Source of the DNA: CAYMFD01 sp964389475 | GTDB lineage: Bacteria; Bacteroidota; Bacteroidia; Chitinophagales; Saprospiraceae | DNA: 26,455 bases | Direction: 5' to 3' | Assembly: GCA_964389475.1 (NCBI GenBank) | Contig: CAYMFD010000045.1 | Coordinates: forward strand, 1-26,455 | Shown: positions 7,546 to 16,000 of the stretch, piece by piece | Position numbering within the stretch: the stretch's first letter is position 1 | Layout: each line of letters starts with the position of its first letter | The notes under the pieces: generated by a model | The model's input: the letters and a program-made list of their open reading frames with translations, nothing else | What the model was told of the DNA's origin: nothing | Database searches by the model: none | Translations under genes and position numbers: made by a program

Positions 7546-8068
7546 TAAATTGTACTTCTATATCAGTCTCTCCACCAGCATTGGCGATAAGACCATCACT
7601 TACTCCCTCAGCGTCTTTGTTGGGCTCGTGTCGTAAGGTGATCGTCATAGACCCAGTGCCACTACCTCCTGTTGTCAGTCGTGAGGTAAGGCCTAGAGGG
7701 TTACCGTCGCCGTCTGTATCAGTAGTGACTACCGTGACTACATCGCTGCTATAAAATACCTGGTGCTCATCGTCCTCTTCTTCGATCTCTTCGTTGACAT
7801 CTTCTACTCCGTCTGTCTCGTTGAGTAAGCTGAGCTGCCCCTGGTACTCGGTGTCAGCGGCTAAGGTAGGTGATAATATCACAGGATCATTGCCACCCTC
7901 ACCATCGAGGTCTGTAAACGAGAAGACAACCGCGGCTCCTCCGTCAACAGGTGTGAGCTCGTAGCGTAAGGTGGTGATTACCTCTTCTTCGTTTTCGATA
8001 ATCGGATCTTCATTGTCACAAGCCGTAAATGCTAGGGCTGGTAATAGTAGTAGTAAAAACTTCTTCAT
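7529..8068 (-). CDS. Exported lipoprotein partner of the TonB receptor
   Basis: 179 residues with an N-terminal lipoprotein signal (MKKFLLLLLPALAFTAC, acylated Cys17) followed by an acidic DNED stretch. The body is Asp/Glu/Thr-rich with an acidic run EEIEEEDDEHQ near residue 93 that could bind a cation. The N-terminus EEEVITTLRYELTP and the segment VVFSFTDLDGEGGNDP resemble a Bacteroidota lipoprotein family often labelled type 1 periplasmic binding fold protein and encoded next to TonB receptors; that match is from memory. The stop overlaps the receptor start by 17 bp. It most likely sits on the outer membrane and helps deliver ligand to the receptor. The ligand is unknown. Confidence 0.7.
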   Translation of the reverse strand: MKKFLLLLLPALAFTACDNEDPIIENEEEVITTLRYELTPVDGGAAVVFSFTDLDGEGGNDPVILSPTLAADTEYQGQLSLLNETDGVEDVNEEIEEEDDEHQVFYSSDVVTVVTTDTDGDGNPLGLTSRLTTGGSGTGSMTITLRHEPNKDAEGVSDGLIANAGGETDIEVQFNVVIE

Positions 8069-8101
8069 TAGTATTTGATTATGGTTCCAATGAAGAACGA
8101 T

Positions 8102-8128
8102 ACCAAATGCAACATTGTTGCATTTGGT
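8102..8128. promoter_or_regulatory. Perfect 12-bp inverted repeat, probable operator of the lipoprotein-receptor operon
   Basis: ACCAAATGCAAC, a 3-nt centre (ATT), and GTTGCATTTGGT are exact reverse complements. The site lies 33-60 bp upstream of the lipoprotein ATG, where a dimeric repressor would block transcription. It is not followed by a U-tract on either strand, so it is not an ordinary terminator. The size and symmetry fit a Fur/Zur-type or other dimeric metalloregulator, but the regulator is not identified. Confidence 0.5.
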
Positions 8129-8172
8129 GGTAAAAAAATTTTTCCAGCTCGTATTACTGTCGAAGGGATAGT

Positions 8173-8862
8173 CTAGGTGCTGGACTTGATAGCACGCGTC
8201 ATCTCTCGTTTGCGACCAGGACCGGGGAGTGCTTCTACCTGGTATCCTACGGCTCTGAGGTCTCGCTTAAATTGTCCTTTGGCGCAGTAAGTGACGAGAA
8301 CGCCGCCGGGCTTGGTACAGTCATACATCTTTTGTAATATGTGCTGACTCCAGAGCTCGGGTTGAGCAGTAGGGGCGAATGCGTCGAAATATATTACGTC
8401 GTAAGACTGAGGGGCCTCCCAGTCCTCGATGCGCATGATCTCCTTGTTAAAAATGCTGTAATCACTCGTCCTGTGTCGGGTGCTAGAAGCTGCATTATGC
8501 AGCTCGATGAAAGCGTCTTTCTTATCGGATGTACTTGTGATGGACGGGTAGTTGAGTTGCTCGGCAACGTCAGCAGTTATAGGGTAGGCCTCTATACCTG
8601 TGTAGGTGGTCAGCTGGCGATATCGCTCTGCCTCCTGGATTGTCAACCAAGCATTGAGACCCGTGCCAAAACCTACTTCTAAAACATCTAGCTGGTCTGG
8701 CTTGTGCCGTAACCTACTATGGTGGTAGCCCGCCGAGAGAAATACGGTCAGGCTCTCCTCTAGAGCACCGAATGCGCTGTGGTAAGTGACGCCGTACTGG
8801 GCAGACTCTATCGTGTGACTGCCATCGTGAGATAGTATCAGATTATGCTTTGCTTCTGACAT
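8173..8862 (-). CDS. mnmD: tRNA 5-methylaminomethyl-2-thiouridine methyltransferase, stand-alone MnmD
   Basis: 229 residues, equivalent to the methyltransferase half of E. coli MnmC without the FAD oxidase half. It transfers a methyl group from SAM to the aminomethyl group at the wobble uridine (U34) of tRNAs. Visible signatures: SAM motif I LEVGFGTGLNA (61-71), YFDAFAP with catalytic-region Asp160 followed by PELW, YCAKGQFKRDL, and the C-terminal LPGPGRKREMTRA. The start codon overlaps the end of ytxJ by 20 bp, so it is the last gene of a short operon. The stand-alone form is normal for this phylum. Confidence 0.88.
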   Translation of the reverse strand: MSEAKHNLILSHDGSHTIESAQYGVTYHSAFGALEESLTVFLSAGYHHSRLRHKPDQLDVLEVGFGTGLNAWLTIQEAERYRQLTTYTGIEAYPITADVAEQLNYPSITSTSDKKDAFIELHNAASSTRHRTSDYSIFNKEIMRIEDWEAPQSYDVIYFDAFAPTAQPELWSQHILQKMYDCTKPGGVLVTYCAKGQFKRDLRAVGYQVEALPGPGRKREMTRAIKSST

Positions 8863-9250
8863 ATGCTATACTCTCTTTGACCTCCTCAACATTGATATCT
8901 AGGTGGCTACTGTCAAATATCACCTCACCCTGCATAAGGAGGATGAGCTGCGGACTCTCATGGTGTACCTGCAGATCATCCGCTATGGCGGTAGAGATAG
9001 GCCGATATGCTAGTAGGTCTAGGTAGTGGGCATCTACATCTTCAAAATCCCACGACTCCTCTAGTCGCATCTTGGCCATGCTGCTGATGGGACAGGTAGT
9101 ACTGTGCTTAAATATGACCTGCGGTCGTTCGTTACTGGCGTTGACAATAGTCGTGATCTGATCCAGATCGTTAATGGTACTCCACTTCATAAAGTATATG
9201 ATAATTACAAAGATTACTAACGACAGTAGGGCTTGATAGTTGCGTATCAA
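8843..9250 (-). CDS. ytxJ: YtxJ-family bacillithiol-system redox protein with N-terminal membrane anchor
   Basis: 135 residues. The C-terminal ~110 residues form a monothiol thioredoxin-like domain of the YtxJ (DUF2847) family with the signature IFKHSTTCPISSMA; Cys53 is the predicted thiol that would act in protein de-bacillithiolation. The first 20 residues (ALLSLVIFVIIIYF core) are a hydrophobic helix that would tether it to the inner membrane. Typical YtxJ proteins lack this and would begin at the in-frame Met21 (ATG at 9190). I keep the longer form because the TTG at 9250 has a near-perfect Shine-Dalgarno 5 nt upstream, rare in this phylum. The gene follows the small lipoprotein gene by 32 nt and overlaps mnmD by 20 bp. 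Confidence 0.8.
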   Translation of the reverse strand: MIRNYQALLSLVIFVIIIYFMKWSTINDLDQITTIVNASNERPQVIFKHSTTCPISSMAKMRLEESWDFEDVDAHYLDLLAYRPISTAIADDLQVHHESPQLILLMQGEVIFDSSHLDINVEEVKESIAYVRSKA

Positions 9251-9251
9251 A

Positions 9252-9261
9252 CCCTCCTCCT
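9252..9261 (-). promoter_or_regulatory. Strong Shine-Dalgarno that fixes the TTG start of ytxJ
   Basis: On the minus strand AGGAGGAGGG runs from 9261 to 9252, with the TTG start at 9250-9248. The first AGGAGG is 5 nt from the start codon. Most other genes in this window have no recognisable Shine-Dalgarno, as is usual in Bacteroidota, so this site is good evidence for the upstream, membrane-anchored start. Confidence 0.65.
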
Positions 9262-9282
9262 AAACTGTAAAATGTGCCTATG

Positions 9283-9420
9283 CTACTTGATGATGGTAAT
9301 GCTCGGTGCCGATAGCTCGTACGGGCATCCGTATCCGCCTCTGTTACATGACGTAAACACTGCCGCCACCGTTAGCAGAGCAAATAAGAAGGCCATTTGG
9401 CGTGAAGTCTTATTATTCAT
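9283..9420 (-). CDS. Small 45-residue lipoprotein
   Basis: A short frame opens with ATG at 9420 and closes with TAG at 9283-9285. It encodes an N-terminal lipoprotein signal (basic NNKTSRQ, hydrophobic MAFLFALLTVAAVF, lipobox FTSC with Cys25) followed by only 20 mature residues, NRGGYGCPYELSAPSITIIK. The second Cys (residue 32) lies in a GYGCP motif. It is 32 nt upstream of ytxJ on the same strand and probably the first gene of a lipoprotein-ytxJ-mnmD operon. Function unknown; the signal sequence is the main evidence that it is real. The plus-strand frame over the same DNA lacks any such logic. Confidence 0.65.
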   Translation of the reverse strand: MNNKTSRQMAFLFALLTVAAVFTSCNRGGYGCPYELSAPSITIIK

Positions 9421-9595
9421 TGGGTTGTGATTATCTGAGCAGGCAATGTAAGTACCTGAGCAATTGAACGCAAGATTAGGAAATAAAAGTGTTTATACTG
9501 CCACTTAGTTTTCATAAATACGACACTTTTGTAAAAAGAGGTACCTACTCAAGGATCTAGATAATGCAATATCTATCACTCAAGTGACAACGAAG

Positions 9596-10084
9596 ATGGC
9601 TAAAGCTTGCCTACACCTAGGTAGTAATATGGGTGATCGTATAGAGTTATTACGGCAGGCTACCGCAATGCTAGGCGAGCAGTTAGAGGTAGTAGATCGC
9701 TCAGCCGTGTATGAGACAGCCGCCTGGGGACATACGGCCCAGCCTGACTTTTACAATGTTGCTCTAATGGTCCAGACGACCTTACACCCATTTGCCTTGC
9801 TCGACTACTGCCAGGCTGTCGAGGCTAGTATAGGTAGGGCCAAGACGGAGTACTGGGGCCCCAGGCGCATCGATATTGACATCCTGTATATAGACGACTT
9901 AATCATCCATACGCAGCGATTGACCCTTCCTCATCCCCGCCTTCATATTAGAAATTTTGTCCTATATCCGCTCAATGATGTGGATGGGCTATTTATGCAT
10001 CCTATATTTGGCCGCTCTTGTGCGGATCTCTTATCCGACTGTGTAGACACGACCATTGTACGTAGAATTGATGAAGCCCTCTGA
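9596..10084 (+). CDS. folK: 2-amino-4-hydroxy-6-hydroxymethyldihydropteridine pyrophosphokinase (HPPK)
   Basis: About 162 residues, the usual HPPK length. It transfers pyrophosphate from ATP to 6-hydroxymethyl-7,8-dihydropterin in folate synthesis. Family signatures are present: N-terminal HLGSNMGDR, SAVYETAAWGHTAQPDFYNVAL, the catalytic stretch GPRRIDIDILYIDD with two metal-binding Asp, and LPHPRLHIRNFVLYPL. A GTG at 9584 would add four residues; the ATG at 9596 places LHLGSN at the normal distance from the N-terminus. The 3' end overlaps the deoxynucleoside kinase gene by 14 bp, so the two are coupled. Confidence 0.93.
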   Translation: MAKACLHLGSNMGDRIELLRQATAMLGEQLEVVDRSAVYETAAWGHTAQPDFYNVALMVQTTLHPFALLDYCQAVEASIGRAKTEYWGPRRIDIDILYIDDLIIHTQRLTLPHPRLHIRNFVLYPLNDVDGLFMHPIFGRSCADLLSDCVDTTIVRRIDEAL

Positions 10085-10739
10085 CAACAGTAGAATAGTA
10101 TTCCCTTATCGGTTTATATCCGTGGAGGGTAATATCGGTGCGGGTAAGACTTCTTTTTGTAAAATGATCAAGGAGGAGTATGCTTGTAACCTCATACTAG
10201 AGCAGTTCGACGATAATCCTTTCCTACCACTTTTCTATAAAGACCCCGATCGCTTTGCATTTACGGTGGAGCTTTTCTTTATGACGGAGCGGTACAAGCA
10301 GATGGAGGCCATGGTCGCTACTCAGAGCCTCTTCAGTGAGTTTACACTCATGGACTACTGTTTTGTTAAGACCTTGTTGTTCGCTCGCAAAAACCTAAAG
10401 GACAGTGAGTACCGTATGTTTCAAAAGCTCTTCACGACGCTTAACCAGACGGTGCCTCAGCCTGATTTGATGGTGTATTTCCATAGGAATATCGATGTAT
10501 TGCAGCAGAATATCCAAAAACGCGGTAGGACCTATGAGACAGACATCAGTAACGACTACCTTAGCACCATTCAGGATGCCTACTTTGAGTACTTTCGCAA
10601 CATCTTGTCCTTCCCGGTATTGATTATAGACATCAGTGACATAGACTTCGTCGCTAATCGTGATCACTACAAGGAGATCAAGATGCTACTAGCGAAGAAG
10701 TATAGGCCAGGCGTGCACAGAATCTCACTGATGGTGTAG
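10071..10739 (+). CDS. Deoxynucleoside kinase
   Basis: 222 residues from the ATG at 10071; a GTG at 10056 would add five unlikely residues. It phosphorylates deoxynucleosides for salvage. The P-loop GNIGAGKT is at residues 20-27, followed by the substrate-site Glu/Gln region LEQFDDNPFLP. The segment TLMDYCFVKTLLFA corresponds to the DRS-motif region, which reads DY(x)F in Bacteroidota members, and the LID motif KRGRTYE is present. Substrate preference (dAdo, dGuo, dCyd or dThd) cannot be told. Its ATG lies inside the end of folK, a pairing that is common in this phylum. sppA starts 39 bp downstream. Confidence 0.88.
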   Translation: MKPSDNSRIVFPYRFISVEGNIGAGKTSFCKMIKEEYACNLILEQFDDNPFLPLFYKDPDRFAFTVELFFMTERYKQMEAMVATQSLFSEFTLMDYCFVKTLLFARKNLKDSEYRMFQKLFTTLNQTVPQPDLMVYFHRNIDVLQQNIQKRGRTYETDISNDYLSTIQDAYFEYFRNILSFPVLIIDISDIDFVANRDHYKEIKMLLAKKYRPGVHRISLMV

Positions 10740-10778
10740 CATTGTGGGAGCTTATTTTTGAGAAAGAAAAGAAGGTTT

Positions 10779-12536
10779 ATGAGTTTTTTTAAAGGCGTAT
10801 TGAGTAGTTGCTTGGGTGTATTCTTGGCAATTATTGCATTGGTGGTAGTGTCTAGCATTTTTGCAGCAGGAGCATTCATGGGTGATAAGGGTATCGCTAA
10901 GTCTTCTGTCCTCGAGCTCAACTTGACAGACGTAGTCCCTGAGCAGACGGGTAATGCCGCCTCTGGAGGATTTGAGTTTGCCAGTTCTAATACCCTAGGC
11001 CTTCGCGACCTCAACAGTATTATAGATCACGCAGCTACGGACGACAAGGTGGAGGGCCTATTCCTCAAGCTGAGCGGTGTATCGATGGGCCAGGCGACGC
11101 TTACCAGCGTACGACAGCACCTACTAGACTTTAAGGAGTCTGGTAAGTTCGTCTATGCTTACGGTGATGCTTTTAGCCAGAGTGCCTACCTACTCGCTAC
11201 AGTAGCTGATAGTATCTTTCTCAATCCGCGAGGAGGTGTTGATATCAAGGGGTATGGTGCCTTGCTACCTTTCTTTAAGGAGGCGATGGATGAGCTGGGC
11301 ATAGGCGTAGATATCTTCTATGCAGGTAACTTTAAGAGTGCTACAGAGCCTTTCAGACGTAATGATATCAGTGAGCCCAATGCGCTGCAGACTAGGGAGT
11401 ACCTCACAGGCATGTACAACATCTATGCAGACCTTGTGTCCGATAGTCGTGGTATCTCCAAAGCAGAACTAGACAATATAGCGAGTAATATGCTAGGCAG
11501 GGATGCCCAGTCTAGCCTAGATAACCGGCTCGTAGATGATATCGCCTACGTGACCGAGATCCATGATCTTATGAAAGAGCGAATCGGTCTAGATGTCGAC
11601 AAGAGACTGAAGCTAATCGACCTCCAGAAATATCGTGGTACCTGGACCCGCAAGAGTGATGGCGGATCTGATAAGATAGCTATCGTCTATGCAGAGGGCA
11701 ACGTTGTCTACGATGACGATAGTAAGGGAGTGATCAGTGAGAAAAAACTGGTAGAGGTACTACGCCGTATCAAGCGCAAAAAGTCAATAAAGGCTGTCGT
11801 CCTACGCGTCAATAGTGGCGGTGGTAGTGCTCTCACGAGCGATATCATCCACCATGAGATAGAGCAGATCAAGGCTGCCGGTAAGAAGGTGATTGCCAGT
11901 TTTGGCGACCTCGCGGCTAGTGGTGGATACTACATCGCCGCTGGTGCTGATACGATCGTCTCGGCTCCTAATACGATTACGGGTTCCATCGGTGTATTTG
12001 CCATGCTGCCCAACTTCAGCGAGTTTGCCCGAGAGCGACTCATGCTCAACTTCGATACGATCAAGACCCACCCTATGGCTATAGGCCTCAATACAGTCTA
12101 CGACCTCGATGCTAAAGAGCGGCAGCTCTTGCAGGAGTCTGTGGAGGATATCTACGACCGCTTTACCTCAGTAGTAGCGGAGGGTCGTAACCTTCCTATG
12201 GAGACAGTCAAGGAGATCGCACAGGGTCGCGTATACACAGGCCTGCGAGCCAAGGAGATAGGTCTAGTGGACGAGATCGGATACCTAGAGGATGCTATCG
12301 TTATCGCAGCCGGTAGTGCTGGTCTAGATGACTATAAGGTAGTAGAATACCCTGCCATAGAGGTCGATCCGCTGGAGGAGATCATCAATGGTATCATGCA
12401 GGGTAGTGCGGAGGCGAGTATTATGCCCCTCGATGCTAAGACTGTCAAGCTGATGTCTGAGTACAATCGATGGAAGCCGATACTCCAAAGCACAGAGCCT
12501 CAAGCGCGGTTTCCCTACATTATGGTTTATGAATAG
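10779..12536 (+). CDS. sppA: Signal peptide peptidase SppA, long (67K) form
   Basis: 585 residues from the ATG at 10779 (MSFFKGVLSSCLGVFLAIIALVV, one N-terminal membrane anchor). A TTG at 10758 would add seven basic residues and is less likely; AAGAAGG lies just before the ATG. SppA degrades cleaved signal peptides in the membrane. Two tandem protease-like domains are visible. The catalytic Lys is in the first (NFKSATEPFRR, about Lys186) and the nucleophile Ser is in the second (GDLAASGGYYIAA, about Ser381), preceded by LRVNSGGGSALTSD. This Lys/Ser split over two domains is as in the E. coli enzyme. It is the last gene of the folK-kinase-sppA run. Confidence 0.92.
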   Translation: MSFFKGVLSSCLGVFLAIIALVVVSSIFAAGAFMGDKGIAKSSVLELNLTDVVPEQTGNAASGGFEFASSNTLGLRDLNSIIDHAATDDKVEGLFLKLSGVSMGQATLTSVRQHLLDFKESGKFVYAYGDAFSQSAYLLATVADSIFLNPRGGVDIKGYGALLPFFKEAMDELGIGVDIFYAGNFKSATEPFRRNDISEPNALQTREYLTGMYNIYADLVSDSRGISKAELDNIASNMLGRDAQSSLDNRLVDDIAYVTEIHDLMKERIGLDVDKRLKLIDLQKYRGTWTRKSDGGSDKIAIVYAEGNVVYDDDSKGVISEKKLVEVLRRIKRKKSIKAVVLRVNSGGGSALTSDIIHHEIEQIKAAGKKVIASFGDLAASGGYYIAAGADTIVSAPNTITGSIGVFAMLPNFSEFARERLMLNFDTIKTHPMAIGLNTVYDLDAKERQLLQESVEDIYDRFTSVVAEGRNLPMETVKEIAQGRVYTGLRAKEIGLVDEIGYLEDAIVIAAGSAGLDDYKVVEYPAIEVDPLEEIINGIMQGSAEASIMPLDAKTVKLMSEYNRWKPILQSTEPQARFPYIMVYE

Positions 12537-12681
12537 GCGATTAGTCGAAGGTAAAGGCTGATAACAAGCCATTGCTTTGAGGGTTTCATATGTTCTACAT
12601 TGGATAGCAAACAGTAAGCACTTTAGCAACGATCAGTAGTTATACCATTTCTGACTTAACTTTTCGCACTCTAGCTTGGTA

Positions 12682-12746
12682 TAATGCCGATACATATTTA
12701 AAGACGCTAATGCAATTAGTGTTATCTTAAATAGTAATCGGTATTA
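12682..12746. repeat. Long imperfect hairpin, possible structured RNA or mobile-element remnant
   Basis: Three arm pairs nest in order: TAATGCCGAT with ATCGGTATTA (one G-U type mismatch), TATTTAAAGA with TCTTAAATA (one bulge), and CGCTAAT with ATTAGTG around a GCA loop. Together they fold most of 65 nt into one stem. There is no T-tract after it on either strand, so it is not a simple terminator. Confidence 0.45.
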
Positions 12747-12934
12747 GACGTATAGAGTAGTTGATCTTAACGGCTCTTGCTAGACTTGTGCAACGATGGA
12801 GTGGGGTCAAGGAAGTACTACTCTTAGCTGGGTAATACGCCTGGCGGGTCAATCATCGAAAAGCCCCTGTGAGTAATCGACCTCGCCACACTGCAGAGCG
12901 ATCTATGTTCATAGAGAAGACCTTGTCCCAACGA

Positions 12935-12966
12935 AAAAAAGCCAGCACGACTCGGTCGCGCTGGCT
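12935..12966 (-). terminator. Rho-independent terminator of the Cys-repeat protein gene
   Basis: On the minus strand AGCCAGCGCGAC, a CGA loop and GTCGTGCTGGCT form a 12-bp stem with one G-U pair, followed by a run of T (TTTTTT, from the A-run at 12934-12940). It lies about 66 bp beyond the stop codon of the gene at 13033. Confidence 0.85.
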
Positions 12967-13032
12967 AGTGTCAAAATCTACCTGAAAATAGATATTTTAG
13001 TGGCTAGCTACAGCCAAGTTTAGGATATATGA

Positions 13033-16000
13033 TTAGCGAATGACAGTCAGGTCGCCTACGTATGTTTTTTGTTCTCCATTGATCAAGTTGAGGGTGATCT
13101 GATAGGCGAAGACGCCAGGGTTAACTTCCTGGCCCTTAAAGGTACCGTCCCAGAGGTCCGTCTTATCTACACTGGTCGTATAGCCTCCACGATAGACCAG
13201 CTCTCCCCATCTGTTGTAGATCGTCCACGAGTCGATACTTACTATACCAACATTAGCCTTGATCTGGAAGTAGTCATTTTGACTGTCACCATTGGGACTG
13301 AAGATATTAGGTATACCGACTTTGATGTCGAGATCCACTCGTACGAGTAAGCTGTCCATAGCAGGACACCCTGACAAGTCTTGGCCCTCTGCATAGATCC
13401 ATGTATCCTTCACAGGTGCGAAGTCGTACAGCGCATCGTCCGTGGTGAGTACTTGAGCATCTCCGTCATACCATACTAGGTCGACCACTTCAGTATCTAT
13501 GTACTCAGGTATGATATCTGTTGTGTTGCCTAGGGATATGGTGATGTCATCTCCTAAGTCTATAAGGTCGCCTGGTGCATTGACGATCAAGTCTAGTACG
13601 ATAAGACTATCGCACGATGATGAGTTAGTAATCAGCGTCTCGTACATACCAGTCTCACTTGCCGTTATGTCGTACATGCTGACTGTCTCTCCCTCGCAGA
13701 CTGTCATCTCATAGACCCTTGTAGGTAATGGTGTGACTGCCAGTTGTAAGACCACCATACTGTCGCAGCCATAGGTGTTTTGCAACATGCTGGTATATTC
13801 TCCTGTCGCCATCGCTTCATGTTCGTGGAAGGGATACATGTCGCCCTCGCAGATATCTGCCGTGATATACTCGACGATTGCCTGACCGTAACTGATAGTG
13901 ACATTGACGATGCTATCACATCCTGCTGGACTAGTAAGTGTCGTCGTATACAGGCCGGGAGTAGTGGCATTGATGTCATTAAGTACGTAGGTCCCGCCCT
14001 CACAGATCTCTACTGCTATATCATTGACGGGTGCAGGCGTTACGATAACTTCCACAGTGGTCACACTGTCACAACCATCGGCCGTCTGCAAGTCCCTTGT
14101 ATAAGTCCCTTCGACGGTGATCTCCTCACTGCCTATCATAACTGATCCACCTTGGCATATTGTTATCGACGAGAACCCTTCTAGAGGATCGTTGACATGG
14201 AGGTGTAAAGTAACAACACTGTCACAGCCACCTCCGAGTGTGGTTAAAGTATCGATATATACCCCTGCTACGTCTAGTGCTTCTCCTCCGAAGTCATACG
14301 TTGCGCCAGCACAGATTGTGTCAAAGGCGATACTCGTAGGCGGTGGTGTTAAGATTACTTCAATCGTTGCTATACTATCGCAACCTTCACTTGTCGATAG
14401 ATCTGCAGAGTAAGTGCCACTTGTGGTAATGACATTAGAGCCATGGGTTATAGATCTTCCCTGGCATAGACTGACTGTTGTAAAACCTTGTATCGGATCA
14501 CTCACATGTAGATTAATGATGAGGATTGAATCACAACCACCATCGGTAGTCAAGGTATCCTGATATACGCCGGCAGTGTTCATTTCGACACCAGCTACAT
14601 TATAACTGGCACCCGAGCAGATCGTATCGAAGATAGTCTCCTGTAACGGAGCCAAAACAATTAACGAGAGAGCAATCGTACTATCACAACCATTGGCGCT
14701 GCTTATCGTCTCTTCATACACTCCATTAGTTGTTAACTCTCTGCCGAAGAAATCATAAGCCAGACCACTGCATATCGTGTCACTGATATTGGTCGTGCTT
14801 GGCGCCTCAACGCTTAGCTGTAGCGTGACGATACTATCACAACCTACTGCATTGGTGAGAGTATCTCGATATGATCCACTTTCTGATGCGTTGAAGTTGC
14901 CTTGAGAGTAGGTGTCGCCTTCGCAGATGGTAGCCTGGACGTTAGATCCGCTAGGTCGGGCTACGTCTAGGATCACGGTAACGGTACTGTCGCAACCGGT
15001 AGGGCTACTGATCTCTGTCGTGTATGTACCCGCAGATCCTACATCGATCGTATTGAGGATGTATCTTTCTCCTTGGCATATCGTTTCATTAAGTGTAATC
15101 TCGACCTTGTCAAATACCGATAGGCTGACTTCGATAATACTATCGCAGCCTGCAACCGTTGTCGTTGTATCGTAGTATACGCCTGTCTCAGTAGCCGATA
15201 TGCTAAAGAAGTTGTAAGTCGTACCTGTACAGACCGTATCAGCAAAGGCATAAAATCCTGGCTCGCTGACAATCAGGTTGTAGGTTATCGTACTATCGCA
15301 GCCTTGGGCATTAGGTATAGACGTAAGGTAAGAACCACTCTCAGTCGCTACGATATCGTAGAATGTTGCTGTATCGCCACGGCATATCTGATCACTGAAA
15401 GTGCCAAATGTATGATCGGCAACTGATAGGTAGACGGTGTTGGTGACCTCGCAGCCCTGACTATTGAAGGACGAGGCGTAATATGTACCAGCCATCATAA
15501 ATACACTGTCTCCTACCACGAGGGAGTCGCCTGTACATATACTAGCGCTTATCGTGTCGAGGAGTATGTCGAGCACTGATAGGTCTACTGTGATGATGGA
15601 GTCACACCCCACCGCATTGGGTATAGTAGTCATGTACCGTCCCGGATCCATGGTTGAAATATCGTAGTATTCATATAGACTCCCCGTACACACAGTATCT
15701 CTGAAGAAATGGAGGCTATTGCTGGCTGCTTCGAGTTGTATTCTGGTGATACTGTCACAGCCTGACGCTGCTGAAGCATTAGTCTGGAAGAATCCAGGTA
15801 CGCATAAGTCAAAACCGTCCCACTCGATACATTGTCCCGGACAGAGATAAGTAATGCCTAGGTCTATTAGGATAGTCTCAGGTATAAGGACCTCGTAGAT
15901 TTCTGTAAGCACGCAGCCTGAGCTTGTCTCCACACGGCAGGTATAAAATCCTTCGACGGTAGGGGACTCTTGCAGCTCTAAGAAAAAATTCGTCGCAAAG

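Larger units (their letters stand above)
12537..13032. other. Intergenic region between convergent sppA and the Cys-repeat protein gene
   Basis: Nearly 500 bp with no convincing coding frame on either strand and no recognisable tRNA. It contains a long imperfect hairpin (12682-12746) and the terminator of the minus-strand gene (12935-12966). The rest shows no pattern I can name. Confidence 0.6.

Noticed and set aside
8102..8128. The inverted repeat as a transcription terminator of mnmD.
   Set aside because: On the minus strand the T-run precedes the hairpin instead of following it, and no plus-strand gene is upstream. An operator fits better.
9233..9430. 65-codon plus-strand frame over the small lipoprotein gene.
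   Set aside because: The opposite strand encodes a complete lipoprotein signal and stop in operon position with ytxJ. The plus frame has no such support.
9485..9530. Inverted repeat AAAAGTGT / ACACTTTT in the gap before folK.
   Set aside because: The arms are only 8 bp, AT-rich and separated by 30 nt. This is likely chance, and no promoter element is clearly linked to it.
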